Positions 46,087 through 56,561 are shown, counted from the first letter of the stretch. The stretch is 64,000 bases of DNA from Moritella dasanensis ArB 0140 (GCF_000276805.1 NZ_AKXQ01000004.1:186001-250000), one strand, 5' to 3'. The notes: generated by a model not told the origin, from the sequence alone. Numbers and translations: made by a program.

Positions 46087-47151
46087 ATGAAAAAATTAAT
46101 TAACAAAATTGAAAACGTGGTTAAAGAACAGATTGAAGGTCTTAATTTGGCGCACCCAGAATTGAACGTATCATTAGAACCTCGTTATGTATGGCGTGAT
46201 ACTGACCAAGGGCGTGTTGCCTTATTATCTGGTGGTGGTAACGGACATGAACCATTACATGCCGGATTTATCGGGAAAGGTATGCTAACAGCAGCCTGCC
46301 CGGGGGAAATTTTTACTTCTCCAACGCCAGACCAGATGTATGAGTGTGGGCATAAAATTAACAATGATAATGGCATTTTGTTTTTCATAAAAAATTACAC
46401 TGGTGATGTACTTAATTTTGAAACTGCGGTGGAGATGTTACATGCCGATGGTATTCAAGTCGGTTCAGTATTGATTGACGATGATGTTGCGGTAAAAGAC
46501 AGCTTGTATACAGCTGGTCGCCGTGGTGTTGCTGCGACTGTTTTGATTGAGAAGATTGTTGGTGCGGCAGCGGAAGAAGGATATAGCCTTGAACAATGTG
46601 AAAAATTAGCGCGACGTATGAATAATGTATCACGTTCATTCGGGGTTGCTTTATCTGCTTGTGTAGTACCTGCCGCAGGTAAACCGTCATTTGTTTTAGA
46701 AGACGATGAGATTGAATTTGGTGTCGGTATTCACGGTGAGCCAGGGATTGAACGTCGGACTTATAAAGAGTTGGACAGTTTGGTTGATCAGATGTTTGCA
46801 GAGTTAATCGAGTGTCCGCCGTATAGCCGTGAATTGCGCGAATGGAACCGCGAGTTAGGTGAGTGGCAAGATGTTGAAGTGCTAACTGAAGAGTTCGAAT
46901 CAGACTGCGAGTACATTGTTTTAGTGAATGGTTTAGGCGGTACTCCGGGTTCTGAACTATATGGTGCGTATCGAAGACTGCACCAGAATTGTGAAAGTGC
47001 GGGATACAAAATAGCGCGTAATTTGATCGGTAATTACTGTACTTCTCTGAATATGGAAGGTTTCTCAATTACGTTATTAAAAGCAGATAGTGAAATATTA
47101 AGACTTTGGGATGCACCAGTAAATACACCTGCATTGCGCTGGGGCTGTTAA
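46087..47151 (+). CDS. dhaK: dihydroxyacetone kinase, DhaK subunit
   Basis: 354 residues. SGGGNGHEPLHAGFIGKGML and the substrate-binding His in GVGIHGEPGIERR (which forms a hemiaminal with dihydroxyacetone in the family) are intact. With DhaL and DhaM it phosphorylates dihydroxyacetone using PEP instead of ATP. It is the first gene of dhaKLM. Confidence 0.95.
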   Translation: MKKLINKIENVVKEQIEGLNLAHPELNVSLEPRYVWRDTDQGRVALLSGGGNGHEPLHAGFIGKGMLTAACPGEIFTSPTPDQMYECGHKINNDNGILFFIKNYTGDVLNFETAVEMLHADGIQVGSVLIDDDVAVKDSLYTAGRRGVAATVLIEKIVGAAAEEGYSLEQCEKLARRMNNVSRSFGVALSACVVPAAGKPSFVLEDDEIEFGVGIHGEPGIERRTYKELDSLVDQMFAELIECPPYSRELREWNRELGEWQDVEVLTEEFESDCEYIVLVNGLGGTPGSELYGAYRRLHQNCESAGYKIARNLIGNYCTSLNMEGFSITLLKADSEILRLWDAPVNTPALRWGC

Positions 47152-47162
47152 GGATGATGACT

Positions 47163-47798
47163 ATGTATGTAAAAAAAGAGCACATCTTGGCTTGGTTAAA
47201 GGATTGTGCTGCAATTTTTGTTGAGCAACGAGATTTTTTGACTCAGCTTGATGCCGATATTGGTGATGCCGATCATGGGCTAAATATGAACCGTGGTTTT
47301 GAACGAGTGGCCGAAAAAGTGCCGAGTATGGAAAAGCAGGATATCGGTACTATCATGAAAACGACGGGCATGACATTGCTGTCGAGTGTTGGTGGTGCGA
47401 GTGGTCCTTTGTACGGTACGTTTTATATTCGCGCAGCTGGTGTTGTCGTTGGCAAAGAAAAGCTGACTTTGGAAGAGATGGTTAACATGCTTAGCGCAGG
47501 TGTTGAAGGCGTAGTTTCTCGGGGTAAAGCGAATATTGGTGATAAAACCATGTGTGACGTTTGGTGGCCTGTCGTTGATGCCGGTAATGTTGCTATAGAG
47601 CAAGGATTTACGTTAGAGAAAGCGCTGGAGTTGATGGTGCAAGCGGCAGAAGAGGGCGTTATTGCGACGATCGAGATGCAGGCCAAGAAAGGTCGCGCCA
47701 GCTATCTTGGTAAGCGCAGTATCGGTCATCAGGATCCCGGAGCAACGTCGAGTATGATGATGGTTCAATCTTTGCAACGTATTGTTTCTGCGGGGTAG
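47163..47798 (+). CDS. dhaL: dihydroxyacetone kinase, DhaL subunit
   Basis: 211 residues from the ATG at 47163 (AAGGA 8 nt upstream), which matches the 210 or so of E. coli DhaL. The frame is open from 47106 but that start overlaps dhaK. ADIGDADHGLNMNRGF provides the Asp residues that hold Mg-ADP, and GGASGPLYGTFY the phosphate loop. ADP is a bound cofactor, rephosphorylated by DhaM. It also co-activates DhaR in E. coli. Confidence 0.95.
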   Translation: MYVKKEHILAWLKDCAAIFVEQRDFLTQLDADIGDADHGLNMNRGFERVAEKVPSMEKQDIGTIMKTTGMTLLSSVGGASGPLYGTFYIRAAGVVVGKEKLTLEEMVNMLSAGVEGVVSRGKANIGDKTMCDVWWPVVDAGNVAIEQGFTLEKALELMVQAAEEGVIATIEMQAKKGRASYLGKRSIGHQDPGATSSMMMVQSLQRIVSAG

Positions 47799-47803
47799 TT
47801 AAA

Positions 47804-50251
47804 ATGGTAGGTATCGTAATTGTTTCACATAGCCGACGATTAGCTGAAGGCGTTGTTGAGCTTGTAACCCAGATGACGCAGGGCAAGTGTAATATTGCTA
47901 TTGCCGGAGGTGTTGATGATGAACAGTATCCTATCGGAACCGATAGCATTCGGGTGATGTCAGCTATCGAAGAGGTTCATGATGAAGGTGGTGTTCTTGT
48001 TTTAATGGATTTAGGGAGTGCGCTATTAAGTACTGAGGTTGCTATTGAGCTGTTAGATCCAGAAATAGCTGCAACTGTTCAGCTTTGTTCCGCTCCGATA
48101 GTGGAAGGCGCTATGGCGGCGGGTGTTGCAGCCGCTGCTAATTTGCCGATTGACATCGTCAGAGCCGAGGCTATGGGCGCCCTAGCGGGTAAGCAGAGTC
48201 ATTTGGGTGACGAACCTGAACCTGTGATTGCCGTTGTTACATCTGCTGTTGATAAAGCAGCATTATCAACCAGCTGGCGGGTACAAAATCCGCACGGTAT
48301 TCATGCGCGTCCGAGCGCATTGATCGTAGCGACGATGGCTGCTATCGATGCGACCATTGAGCTGGGAAGGCGGGATGAGAGAGCAAACGCTAAGAGCCTC
48401 AATTCGATTGCAAAACTTAATGTGCAGTGCGGAGATGAGATCTGCCTGTATGCTTCGGGTGCAGAAGCTGAACTGGCGATTGCTGAATTTATTCGCTTGG
48501 CTGATGGTCACTTTGGAGAATCGATAGCAAATGATATAGCGTCAGTAAATGCTATATCAAATGAATATAGTGTGTCTTCGCAAGAAAAGGTTGAAGGCGC
48601 GTTGACTGGTCTGGCTGTGTGCGGCGGTATTGTAACAGGACCGGTGATTCATTTTGACGCTGTGATGCCTGCTATACCTGAGCGTAGCTTTGAATCGGTT
48701 GAGATGGAAAATATCCGCTTGGATAGTGCTATCCAAAAAGTGACCGAGCAACTTGTGCAGCAGGCGAGTGATACGGAGTTAACTTTAGGCAAGGAGCATG
48801 CGGAAATATTTAAAGCACACATGATCATGCTTGCTGATCCAGAGCTACTAGCTGATGTTAGGCTACGAGTTGAACAAGATATGATAGCTGAACAAGCTTG
48901 GTTAGAAGCGACAGCGCTTATAGCTGAGCAATACCGCGCATTAAAAAGCACTTACATGCAAGAGCGTGAAGCTGATGTGAAGGATATTGCCCGTCAGGTT
49001 ATGCTGCAATTATGTGGAAAGAGTCAGGGAGGACGAATTGAACTGGCTCAGCCATCGGTGTTGTTGGCAAAGGATTTGTTACCCTCGGATACTGCCCAGT
49101 TAGATCCGCAGAAGGTATTAGCTATCTGTTTAAGTGGTGGAGGTAAAACATCACACAGTGTGATCCTTGCTAGGGCGATGGGTATTCCGGCCATTATCCG
49201 GTTAGAAAACTGTCTGGAGCTTGTTGAGCCTGGTCAAGTCGTGACGGTTGACGGTTTTAGTGGCTTATTATGGCTGACGCCAACAGCAGACAAACAACAG
49301 GAGTTAGAAGAACGCCGTAAAACTTGGCTTGATCATACCTCTAATCAATTGTTGGCCGCGCAAGAGCCTGCAATGACCACTGATGGTTATCGATTTAATG
49401 TCATGGCGAATATTGGCGGATTAGAAGATGTTTCAGCCGCGCTTGATGCCGGCGCTGAAGGTGTCGGTCTGCTGCGGACTGAATTTATGTTCCAGTCTCA
49501 CGCTGAGCTGCCGTCAGAGCAGGATCAATATATTGTTTATCGTGATATTGCTGCTGCATTGGGGAACCGACCGTTGACCATTCGCAGTTTAGACGTCGGT
49601 GGAGATAAACCATTGTTATCTTATCCGATGACAGCGGAAGATAATCCTTTTCTTGGTTTGCGCGGAGTACGACTATGTCTGGCTGATCATATACTGTTTA
49701 AGGATCAGCTGAGAGCTGTGCTTAGAGTTGCAGCAGAGCATTCGAATGTTCAGTTGATGATCCCCATGATCGCGCAACCGTCAGAGCTTATCGCGGTTAA
49801 AACTCTCGTTTCAACTTGTCGAGAAGAGTTAGGCTTGCCTGAACGCGATTATCCATTGGCGATTGGCATCATGATTGAAGTTCCAGCCGCGGTATTTAAT
49901 GCGGATGAATTAGCACAGGAAGCTGATTTCTTTTCTATTGGTACCAATGATCTAACCCAGTACGTCATGGCTGCAGATCGAGGGAATCCTGCCGTGGCTG
50001 ACTTGGTTGACTATAAACAACAGGCCGTGATTAATGCAATCGCAATGACTTGTGAGGCAGGTCAGAAAGCCAATATACCCGTTGGTATGTGCGGTGAAAT
50101 GGCGGGAGATAGTGATATGACCGAGCTGTTAATCCGTTTGGGAGTGACTAAGCTCAGTGCTAGTGCAAGTATGATCCCTGGGGTTAAAGCCAAGGTTAGA
50201 CGTATTACTTATCATCAATCGGGGAAGCATTTACAGCTTCAACCTGCTTAG
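47804..50251 (+). CDS. dhaM: DhaM phosphoryl donor with EIIA, HPr and complete Enzyme I
   Basis: 815 residues against about 472 in E. coli. Residues 1-130 are an EIIA-Man-like domain with His9 (VIVSHSRR). Residues 155-240 are an HPr domain with His167 (PHGIHARPSA). From about 265 there is a full Enzyme I: His451 in GGKTSHSVI, then the PEP-binding barrel (LRTEFMFQ, SIGTNDLTQY) and active-site Cys763 (CGEMAGD). E. coli DhaM has only a truncated Enzyme I. This protein could take phosphate straight from PEP to DhaL without the general PTS. It starts 5 nt after dhaL. Confidence 0.94.
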   Translation: MVGIVIVSHSRRLAEGVVELVTQMTQGKCNIAIAGGVDDEQYPIGTDSIRVMSAIEEVHDEGGVLVLMDLGSALLSTEVAIELLDPEIAATVQLCSAPIVEGAMAAGVAAAANLPIDIVRAEAMGALAGKQSHLGDEPEPVIAVVTSAVDKAALSTSWRVQNPHGIHARPSALIVATMAAIDATIELGRRDERANAKSLNSIAKLNVQCGDEICLYASGAEAELAIAEFIRLADGHFGESIANDIASVNAISNEYSVSSQEKVEGALTGLAVCGGIVTGPVIHFDAVMPAIPERSFESVEMENIRLDSAIQKVTEQLVQQASDTELTLGKEHAEIFKAHMIMLADPELLADVRLRVEQDMIAEQAWLEATALIAEQYRALKSTYMQEREADVKDIARQVMLQLCGKSQGGRIELAQPSVLLAKDLLPSDTAQLDPQKVLAICLSGGGKTSHSVILARAMGIPAIIRLENCLELVEPGQVVTVDGFSGLLWLTPTADKQQELEERRKTWLDHTSNQLLAAQEPAMTTDGYRFNVMANIGGLEDVSAALDAGAEGVGLLRTEFMFQSHAELPSEQDQYIVYRDIAAALGNRPLTIRSLDVGGDKPLLSYPMTAEDNPFLGLRGVRLCLADHILFKDQLRAVLRVAAEHSNVQLMIPMIAQPSELIAVKTLVSTCREELGLPERDYPLAIGIMIEVPAAVFNADELAQEADFFSIGTNDLTQYVMAADRGNPAVADLVDYKQQAVINAIAMTCEAGQKANIPVGMCGEMAGDSDMTELLIRLGVTKLSASASMIPGVKAKVRRITYHQSGKHLQLQPA

Positions 50252-50275
50252 TTAAATAGCATTGGTTTAGCGTTT

Positions 50276-50307
50276 AAAAGGTATGAAATTTATTTCATAC
50301 CTTTTTT
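50276..50307. terminator. bidirectional terminator between dhaM and dhaR
   Basis: AAAAGGTATGAAAT at 50276-50289 pairs with ATTTCATACCTTTT from 50292, ending in a T6 run. It lies between convergent genes. Confidence 0.88.
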
Positions 50308-50324
50308 AATGACTTATTTTTCGT

Positions 50325-52271
50325 TTACTTTACGGTAATTTGTGGACTGATATTATATTTTTTAAGCTTACGCCATAGTGTCGTACGACTGATCTGCAGA
50401 GCTGCTGCGATATCGTGTATACGACCATCGAATACTTCCCAAGCTTTCTTTATCGCTTGTTTTTCCATTGCTTCAAGACTCTGGACATAAGGTAAACCAT
50501 ACATATCTTTTTCGATAGGGCTGGATAAAAATTGGTTTGGCAGATCGTCAGTCGTGATCATATCATCATTACGGTTAAGTACGATTTTTTCTATCTTATT
50601 CTGTAGTTCTGGAATATTGCCTGGCCAAGAATAACGATACAGTATGCCGAGAGCATCATCGCTAATAGATAGACGGTTATTGTAGCGCTTCTCAAGTCGC
50701 CTTAATTGCCGCTGGATCAGTTCAGTAATATCTTCTCTACGCTGTCGTAGAGGAGGTATATCAAGTTCTACTGCACTGATCGCGTAATAGAGTTGACGCC
50801 TGAATGAATCTTGATTTACATACTGTTCTAAGTCGGCACTAGTACAGGTTATAAGCTGAAAATTTAGTGGGATCATGCGGTTACTATTAGTGCGTATGAC
50901 TAAATTTGTTTTCAATATTTGTAGCAGAGCAGATTGCATTTCTGTGCATAAAAACTCAATTTGTTCTAGATAGAGCGAACCGCCGTTGGCGAGTTCGAAT
51001 TTTGATGCCTGACCTTTACCGTCGTCACTACCGAGCAGCTCTTTCAGCATATTTTCCGGCGCAATACTCTTGCAGTTGATGGTAATAAAAGGACCTTTAT
51101 TTTTATCACTCAGATGATGTATGGCCTGCGCGATCTTATTTTTCCCAACCCCGTCTTCACCTTTTAATAAGATTGACTCATTGGTTTTGGCGGCGCGTTT
51201 AGCGATGGTAATAATTTTTTGCATTTTTTTAGAACGTGTAACCAGTGAATTAAAACTCAGCTCGACACTGCTACAGATATGTCGTTGCGCAAAGCGCCTA
51301 ATTGTTTCAAGAGGATGCAAGAAAAGTAAGAAACTACCGTCTTGCAGAGGTCTTAATGTGACAAGCGCTTCGATAAATTCACCCTGACATTCAAAAGTGA
51401 TTTCGAGGTGGGACAGTTTTTTTCGCGTTTGGATCCCTGATTTAATAATAGGTGGCAACGTGATGAGCTTTTCTAGTTGAATGCCGATAACACGATCTTT
51501 TTCGAGTTTGAACTGACTGGCCGCTTGGTTGTTTATTAGGGTTATGTGTAGCTCTCGATCCCAAGCTATTATACCGTCATCCATACATTCGAGTACTGCA
51601 TTTCTTTGCCCTAAAAGAGTATTGGCATCGGATACATTATTCTCTAATTGCAGTAAACTACTTGTTTCTTTTGCACATGAAGCGATCAAAGCTGCATCGG
51701 AATGTTGATAGTGATCAACATGAGTGATGAGCAAGAGACAAGCTATGAGTCTTCCTTCGGTATTAAATACTGGCGCGGCATGGGAGCTGTATTTATGTAG
51801 ATGCTGGTTAAAGTGCTGGGCTGCAAAAATGCTTGCAGGTTCATGAGTATGTAAACAGAGACCGACAGCATTAGTACCGACTTGGCCTTCAGTCCAAAAG
51901 GCGCCTTTTTTAAATCCCAGGTTATTAAAATCAGCAATTATCTTGTCATCACCCAGAATTGACAGAGTACAACCAGTCTTGTCAGTAACCAACAACATAC
52001 ATGTTCTGGGTTCCAGCATTCGGTAGACATCTTCGAGTACCGTTTCTGCTATAGCAATAATTTCACAACTGCGATGGACAAACAAGCTGAGAGTACTGCC
52101 CGAAGCTACGCTGGGTTTATGCCATTCATAAGGAGAAGCCTGGCGGATACAGCGTTTCCAAGAGTCGAGGATGGGAGATAATGTAAACTCTGCAGCAACC
52201 CAGCGATGTTTTTGGAAAAAATCCCAACAAGTATGTGTATTTTCTTCAGTTAATTCTATCATTTTTGTCAT
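50325..52271 (-). CDS. dhaR: DhaR-type transcriptional activator of the dha operon
   Basis: 648 residues, close to E. coli DhaR. An N-terminal GAF region, a PAS domain (about 215-310), an AAA+ domain with Walker A GEDGVGKN, and a C-terminal Fis-type HTH (IAAALQISRTTLWRKLKKY). The sigma-54 contact motif GAFTGA is absent; the loop reads ELLGSDDGKGQASKF, as expected for DhaR, which works with sigma-70. In E. coli DhaL-ADP activates it and DhaK inhibits it. It is convergent with dhaKLM. Confidence 0.92.
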   Translation of the reverse strand: MTKMIELTEENTHTCWDFFQKHRWVAAEFTLSPILDSWKRCIRQASPYEWHKPSVASGSTLSLFVHRSCEIIAIAETVLEDVYRMLEPRTCMLLVTDKTGCTLSILGDDKIIADFNNLGFKKGAFWTEGQVGTNAVGLCLHTHEPASIFAAQHFNQHLHKYSSHAAPVFNTEGRLIACLLLITHVDHYQHSDAALIASCAKETSSLLQLENNVSDANTLLGQRNAVLECMDDGIIAWDRELHITLINNQAASQFKLEKDRVIGIQLEKLITLPPIIKSGIQTRKKLSHLEITFECQGEFIEALVTLRPLQDGSFLLFLHPLETIRRFAQRHICSSVELSFNSLVTRSKKMQKIITIAKRAAKTNESILLKGEDGVGKNKIAQAIHHLSDKNKGPFITINCKSIAPENMLKELLGSDDGKGQASKFELANGGSLYLEQIEFLCTEMQSALLQILKTNLVIRTNSNRMIPLNFQLITCTSADLEQYVNQDSFRRQLYYAISAVELDIPPLRQRREDITELIQRQLRRLEKRYNNRLSISDDALGILYRYSWPGNIPELQNKIEKIVLNRNDDMITTDDLPNQFLSSPIEKDMYGLPYVQSLEAMEKQAIKKAWEVFDGRIHDIAAALQISRTTLWRKLKKYNISPQITVK

Positions 52272-52720
52272 AATATCACTGGTGAAAAAAGCTGTAGATT
52301 AGCCTAATACTCAGAAGGACTCAGCTAATGCAGGATGTCGTAGTAATCATGTGTATGAATTTGAAACTAATTGATATTTTATCTATAGATATAGTAACTA
52401 AAATATAATATGAGTCTTAATGCCAGATCAAGGTATGGGGATTATTTTGCAGAAATTTTAAGTATTTAATCGTGAATTTCCCGACGTTGTCATTTGCAAT
52501 GCGACCGATGCAGGGTCAAGGTATATGCTGATTAATAATCGCCGTTATTGCATCGAGGTAGGCGATAGTTTAAAGCATGCATTAATTGGCCTGTAAATCG
52601 AAACATCCGATTGTCTAAATAGGGGACAAAATCATATGCCAAAGCATTAGTTTAAGGTAGTATTGCGCTCAATATAGACGTGAACCCTCGCTTGTGCCGG
52701 GATTCTTTTTGGAGTTATAA
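52272..52720. other. intergenic region between dhaR and recR
   Basis: 449 bp with the divergent promoters. A TTTTTGGAG site precedes recR. No ORF with a ribosome-binding site and no RNA gene is evident. Confidence 0.6.
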
Positions 52721-53323
52721 ATGAAGTTCAGTCCCTTGTTAGATCAATTGATTAATGATCTACAAATTTTACCGGGTGTCGGCCCTAAGTCTGCACAGCG
52801 CATTGCTTTCCATATATTAGAACGTAAACGTGATTCAGCTGTTTCTCTCGCGCATTCTTTAGAGAAAGCCATGACTGAGATTGGTCATTGCCAGCAGTGT
52901 AATACACTGACTGAATTAGATATCTGTGCTATTTGTGCAAATCCCAAACGCCAAATTGAAAAAATACTTTGTGTTGTTGAAGGTCCCGCGGATGTAGCTG
53001 CGATTGAGCAGACAAATCAATTCAGTGGTCAATATTTTGTGTTAATGGGGCATTTATCACCATTAGACGGTATTGGACCGGATGAAATTGGTTTAGATAA
53101 ATTAGCAAACTTATTAGCATCTGGTCACTATGAAGAGCTCATACTTGCGACAAATCCAACGGTGGAAGGTGAGGCAACTGCTTATTATATCGCTGAGATA
53201 GCACAAGAATATGGCGTTAAAGCAAGCCGTATTGCGCATGGTGTACCAGTGGGTGGTGAATTAGAGTATGTTGATGGAACGACCTTGTCCCATTCATTAC
53301 TTGGTAGACAACAAATTTACTAA
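52721..53323 (+). CDS. recR: recombination protein RecR
   Basis: 200 residues. An N-terminal helix-hairpin-helix ([17 protein letters not shown]), a C4 zinc finger ([16 protein letters not shown]), a TOPRIM domain ([13 protein letters not shown]) and a Walker-like C-terminus. With RecO it loads RecA at gaps. It is normally adjacent to ybaB but here stands alone. Confidence 0.96.
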   Translation: MKFSPLLDQLINDLQILPGVGPKSAQRIAFHILERKRDSAVSLAHSLEKAMTEIGHCQQCNTLTELDICAICANPKRQIEKILCVVEGPADVAAIEQTNQFSGQYFVLMGHLSPLDGIGPDEIGLDKLANLLASGHYEELILATNPTVEGEATAYYIAEIAQEYGVKASRIAHGVPVGGELEYVDGTTLSHSLLGRQQIY

Positions 53324-53718
53324 TTGTCAGTACAATCTCTTCTTTTTATTTTAACAACAATCGTTTATTAATAAGAAAAAGAGCTTAGTTTACTGATAAG
53401 TATAGAACAGTGAACATCAGGGTTGTTGGAATAGACAATGTTAATATGGCTTTAAATGTACTACTAAAATTCATAACGACCTCGGTCTTGAAAAATAAGT
53501 AATAACATCCTTGTCATTAGTCTAATGACGTAAAGAATAACAATTAAGTATAAACAATACTAGTTCAATAAAAAAAAACCGATAGCTTTCGCTATCGGTT
53601 TTTTTGATACTATCGATTTATTAATACGAGTAGGTCGTTTTAATCACACCGATAGTATTACCATTTAGCCTAAGGCTAACCTTAGATTAATCTAGGCAAA
53701 CCTCAGACTAATCGGTAA
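53324..53718. other. intergenic region between recR and sodB
   Basis: 395 bp between convergent genes. The central part is AT-rich and holds the shared terminator. Nothing else is recognisable. Confidence 0.6.
53573..53605. terminator. bidirectional terminator between recR and sodB
   Basis: AAACCGATAGC pairs perfectly with GCTATCGGTTT around a TTTC loop, with an A8 run left and a T7 run right. It serves convergent recR and sodB. Confidence 0.92.
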
Positions 53719-54303
53719 TTAAGCTGCGAAGTTAGCGGCAGCGAAATCCCAGTTAGCTAGTGCCCAGAAAGCAGTAAGGTAGCTAGGACGTAGGTTACGG
53801 TAATCGATGTAGTAAGCATGTTCCCAAAGATCAACAGTGATTAGCGGTGTAACACCAGCTTCTGTGATTGGCGTGCCAGCGTTAGAAGTGTTAACGATTT
53901 CTAATTCGCCTTCAGCGTTTTTAACTAACCAAGTCCAGCTTGAACCAAAGTTGTTTACAGCTTTATCGTTGAATGCAGCTTGGAACGCTTCGAAAGAACC
54001 GAATTTAGCGTTGATAGCGTCAGCTAGAGCGCCTTCTGGTTGGCCTTTTGCATTTGGAGTCAGGCTGTTCCAGTAGAATGTGTGGTTCCATACTTGTGCA
54101 GCGTTGTTGAACATTGGACCAGCAGAAGATTTAACGATTTCTTCTAATGTCTTTTCAGCAAAAGGTGTACCTTCGATTAGACCGTTAAGCTTAACCACGT
54201 AAGTGTTGTGGTGTTTGCCGTAATGGAAAGAAAGAGTCTCAGCTGAGATATGTGGTACAAGTGCATCTTGTGCGTACGGTAAAGCTGGTAGTGTAATACT
54301 CAT
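53719..54303 (-). CDS. sodB: iron superoxide dismutase
   Basis: 194 residues. Metal ligands are visible: His near 27 ([13 protein letters not shown]), His near 74 ([12 protein letters not shown]) and the DLWEHAYY Asp/His pair. The [17 protein letters not shown] pattern is of the iron type. It detoxifies superoxide in the cytoplasm. It is divergent from grxD, so the two may share an oxidative or iron-responsive control region. Confidence 0.95.
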   Translation of the reverse strand: MSITLPALPYAQDALVPHISAETLSFHYGKHHNTYVVKLNGLIEGTPFAEKTLEEIVKSSAGPMFNNAAQVWNHTFYWNSLTPNAKGQPEGALADAINAKFGSFEAFQAAFNDKAVNNFGSSWTWLVKNAEGELEIVNTSNAGTPITEAGVTPLITVDLWEHAYYIDYRNLRPSYLTAFWALANWDFAAANFAA

Positions 54304-54631
54304 AGGTATTTCCTTATGTATTGATAGCTAAAAGCTATCCATTGCTCATTATTGATTTAATTATTGGAAGAATACTACCGCTAGCGTTGAATATATTCAA
54401 GTATTTGCACGCAATTGTCTTGTTCAATTAATAAATTGTAACGAGATACATGAATTATTAACAATTAGACTAAATATAAAACAAAATAACCCTACAAATT
54501 AACGGTGTTAACGAAGCTATAATTAGCATAAAATGGCTCACTGAATTTGTATTTATATAATGCATTCTATAGTTAGAGTTTAAATAATTATAACTACAAT
54601 AGATGTAAACGCTGAGATTTGTGAGGACACA
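54304..54631. other. intergenic region between sodB and grxD
   Basis: 328 bp, AT-rich, holding divergent promoters. No clear Fur box or RNA gene could be read by eye. Confidence 0.55.
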
Positions 54632-54961
54632 ATGGAAACTTTAGATAAAATTAAACAGCAACTTGCTGAGAACTCAATCATCCTATACATGAAGGGATCA
54701 CCAAAGCTACCTAGCTGTGGTTTTTCTTCACAAGCATCACAAGCTGTAATCAATTGTGGTGAGCAATTTGCTTACGTTGATATCCTGCAAAACCCAGATA
54801 TCCGTGCTGAACTACCTAAATACGCTAACTGGCCTACATTCCCACAACTGTGGGTTGACGGCGAGCTTGTTGGCGGTTGTGACATCATCATGGAAATGTT
54901 CCAACAAGGTGAATTACAGCCACTAATCGCTGAAGCTGCTGCAAAAGCAAAAGCTGAGTAA
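54632..54961 (+). CDS. grxD: monothiol glutaredoxin GrxD
   Basis: 109 residues. The CGFS active site (PSCGFSSQA) and the glutathione-binding WPTFPQLWVDGELVGGCDI are intact. It carries or transfers iron-sulfur clusters, working with BolA-type proteins. Confidence 0.96.
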   Translation: METLDKIKQQLAENSIILYMKGSPKLPSCGFSSQASQAVINCGEQFAYVDILQNPDIRAELPKYANWPTFPQLWVDGELVGGCDIIMEMFQQGELQPLIAEAAAKAKAE

Positions 54962-55026
54962 TTAGTGCTGGTTTGATTATTTTTAGTCGGCGGTATTAAT
55001 CGCTGCTAGCTATAATGAACATACGA

Positions 55027-55052
55027 AAAAGGGAAGCAATTGCTTCCCTTTT
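55027..55052 (+). terminator. terminator after grxD
   Basis: AAAAGGGAAGCAA and TTGCTTCCCTTTT form a perfect palindrome that can fold into a hairpin ending in T4. Confidence 0.85.
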
Positions 55053-55077
55053 CTATATCTGCGATTTAATCATTAAC

Positions 55078-55232
55078 TGATTTATACCAATCCCGATAAT
55101 TAAGCACTCTAAATAATATTACTCCTGCAAACCGCTCAAAACATCCATGTTCGCTTAGACAAGGCCATCCATGGCCATGTATGTTTGCGATAGCAATAAT
55201 ATTTTTCTGCACAGAGGTTTATAGGTATTGCA
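55078..55232. repeat. possible MITE-like or palindromic element
   Basis: An AATATTACTCCTGCAAAC... stretch on the left is partly complementary to ...GTTTGCGATAGCAATAATATT on the right. A perfect GGCCAT/ATGGCC palindrome lies at the centre, about 55165-55180. It has no ORF and fills the spacer between grxD and the antiporter gene. Copy number elsewhere is unknown. Confidence 0.4.
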
Positions 55233-55235
55233 CTA

Positions 55236-56561
55236 TTACAGCGTAACTGCAGCGATCCAACCAAAGATAATAAGGGGAATATTATAATGGATGAATGTTG
55301 GAATTACTGAGTCACGAATGTGATCGTGTTGACCATCAACGTTAAGACCAGATGTTGGACCTAATGTTGAATCTGATGCTGGTGAACCGGCATCACCCAA
55401 GGCTGCTGCTGTACCAACCAGTGATGCAGTTGCCAATGGTGAGAAACCAAACTGCAGTGCAAGTGGCACATAGATAGTCGCAAGAATTGGAATTGTCGAG
55501 AAAGACGAGCCAATCCCCATCGTTACCAATAAACCAGTAATGAGCATTAATAGTGCCGCTAAGCCTTTATTATCACCAATCACACCGCCAATAGAACCGA
55601 CTAACGATTCAACGCCGCTGGTTGCTTTCATCACTTCAGAAAAACCAGATGCGGCAATCATGATAAAGCCAATCATCGCCATCATATGTACGCCGCGCGT
55701 AAAGATGTCTTGAGTTTCGTGGAACTTGATCACACCACCAAGGGTGAAGATAATGAAACCTGTTAATGCACCTAGAATGATTGAATCGTAGATTAACTGT
55801 AAGCTAAGCGCAGCAACAACTGCAACCATCGCCACGATTATATGGCGAGGATTATATTCAACTTTCTGTACTTCTTTCGTTGTTAATTCACTTTCAGTCA
55901 AATATTCACGTGGCTTACGATAACTAAATACCACTGCGGTAATAAGACCGATAACCATACCGAGAACGGGTAGTGCCATTGCAGTTGGTAATTGTTCGGC
56001 AACAACGTTTGCACCGTTATCATTCAGGTTTTTAAGTAGGATGTTATTTAAGAAAATACCACCAAAACCAATTGGCAAGAACATATACGTTGCCGTTAAA
56101 CCAAAGGTGATCACGCAAGCGACAGCGCGACGATCTAATCTCAACTTATTCATTACACCAAGTAGCGGTGGAACAAGTAGTGGGATAAACGCAATATGCA
56201 CTGGGATAACGTTTTGTGATGAGATTGCTACTAATAGCAGGGTAAAGAGTAAACCGTATTTAAAACCGTTTATTTGGCGTTGACTACCAGCAGTACCTAA
56301 ACGACTAACAATTTTAGCCGCTAATATGTCAGTAATACCTGACTTTGAGATAGCCACTGCAAACGCACCTAACATGGCATAGTTTAATGCAATTGACGCA
56401 CCACCACCTAAACCTGAGTTAAACGCTGCAATAACTTCTTCTAAAGGTAAACCACCAATTAAGCCGCCTAAAATGGCACTAATTGTGAGTGCGACAACAA
56501 CATTAATCCGCATAAAGCTGAGGATTAACATAGTGAGTACCGCGATAACGACAGGATTCAT
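55236..56561 (-). CDS. NhaC-type Na+/H+ antiporter-family permease
   Basis: A 441-residue membrane protein with about 11 helices. Conserved segments [20 protein letters not shown]-like and [19 protein letters not shown] are typical of this family, which includes Na+/H+ antiporters and an amino-acid permease branch. Na+ transport is the usual annotation, but the substrate is not proven. It is monocistronic. Confidence 0.82.
   Translation of the reverse strand: MNPVVIAVLTMLILSFMRINVVVALTISAILGGLIGGLPLEEVIAAFNSGLGGGASIALNYAMLGAFAVAISKSGITDILAAKIVSRLGTAGSQRQINGFKYGLLFTLLLVAISSQNVIPVHIAFIPLLVPPLLGVMNKLRLDRRAVACVITFGLTATYMFLPIGFGGIFLNNILLKNLNDNGANVVAEQLPTAMALPVLGMVIGLITAVVFSYRKPREYLTESELTTKEVQKVEYNPRHIIVAMVAVVAALSLQLIYDSIILGALTGFIIFTLGGVIKFHETQDIFTRGVHMMAMIGFIMIAASGFSEVMKATSGVESLVGSIGGVIGDNKGLAALLMLITGLLVTMGIGSSFSTIPILATIYVPLALQFGFSPLATASLVGTAAALGDAGSPASDSTLGPTSGLNVDGQHDHIRDSVIPTFIHYNIPLIIFGWIAAVTL

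Noticed and set aside
46412-47068. A 218-codon open frame opposite dhaK
   Set aside because: It lies wholly within dhaK on the other strand. Its His/Gln-rich, Tyr/Leu-heavy composition is that of a shadow frame, and dhaK is clearly real.
50325-52271. dhaR as a sigma-54-dependent activator
   Set aside because: The GAFTGA motif needed to contact sigma-54 is missing from the AAA+ domain, which fits the DhaR subfamily instead.
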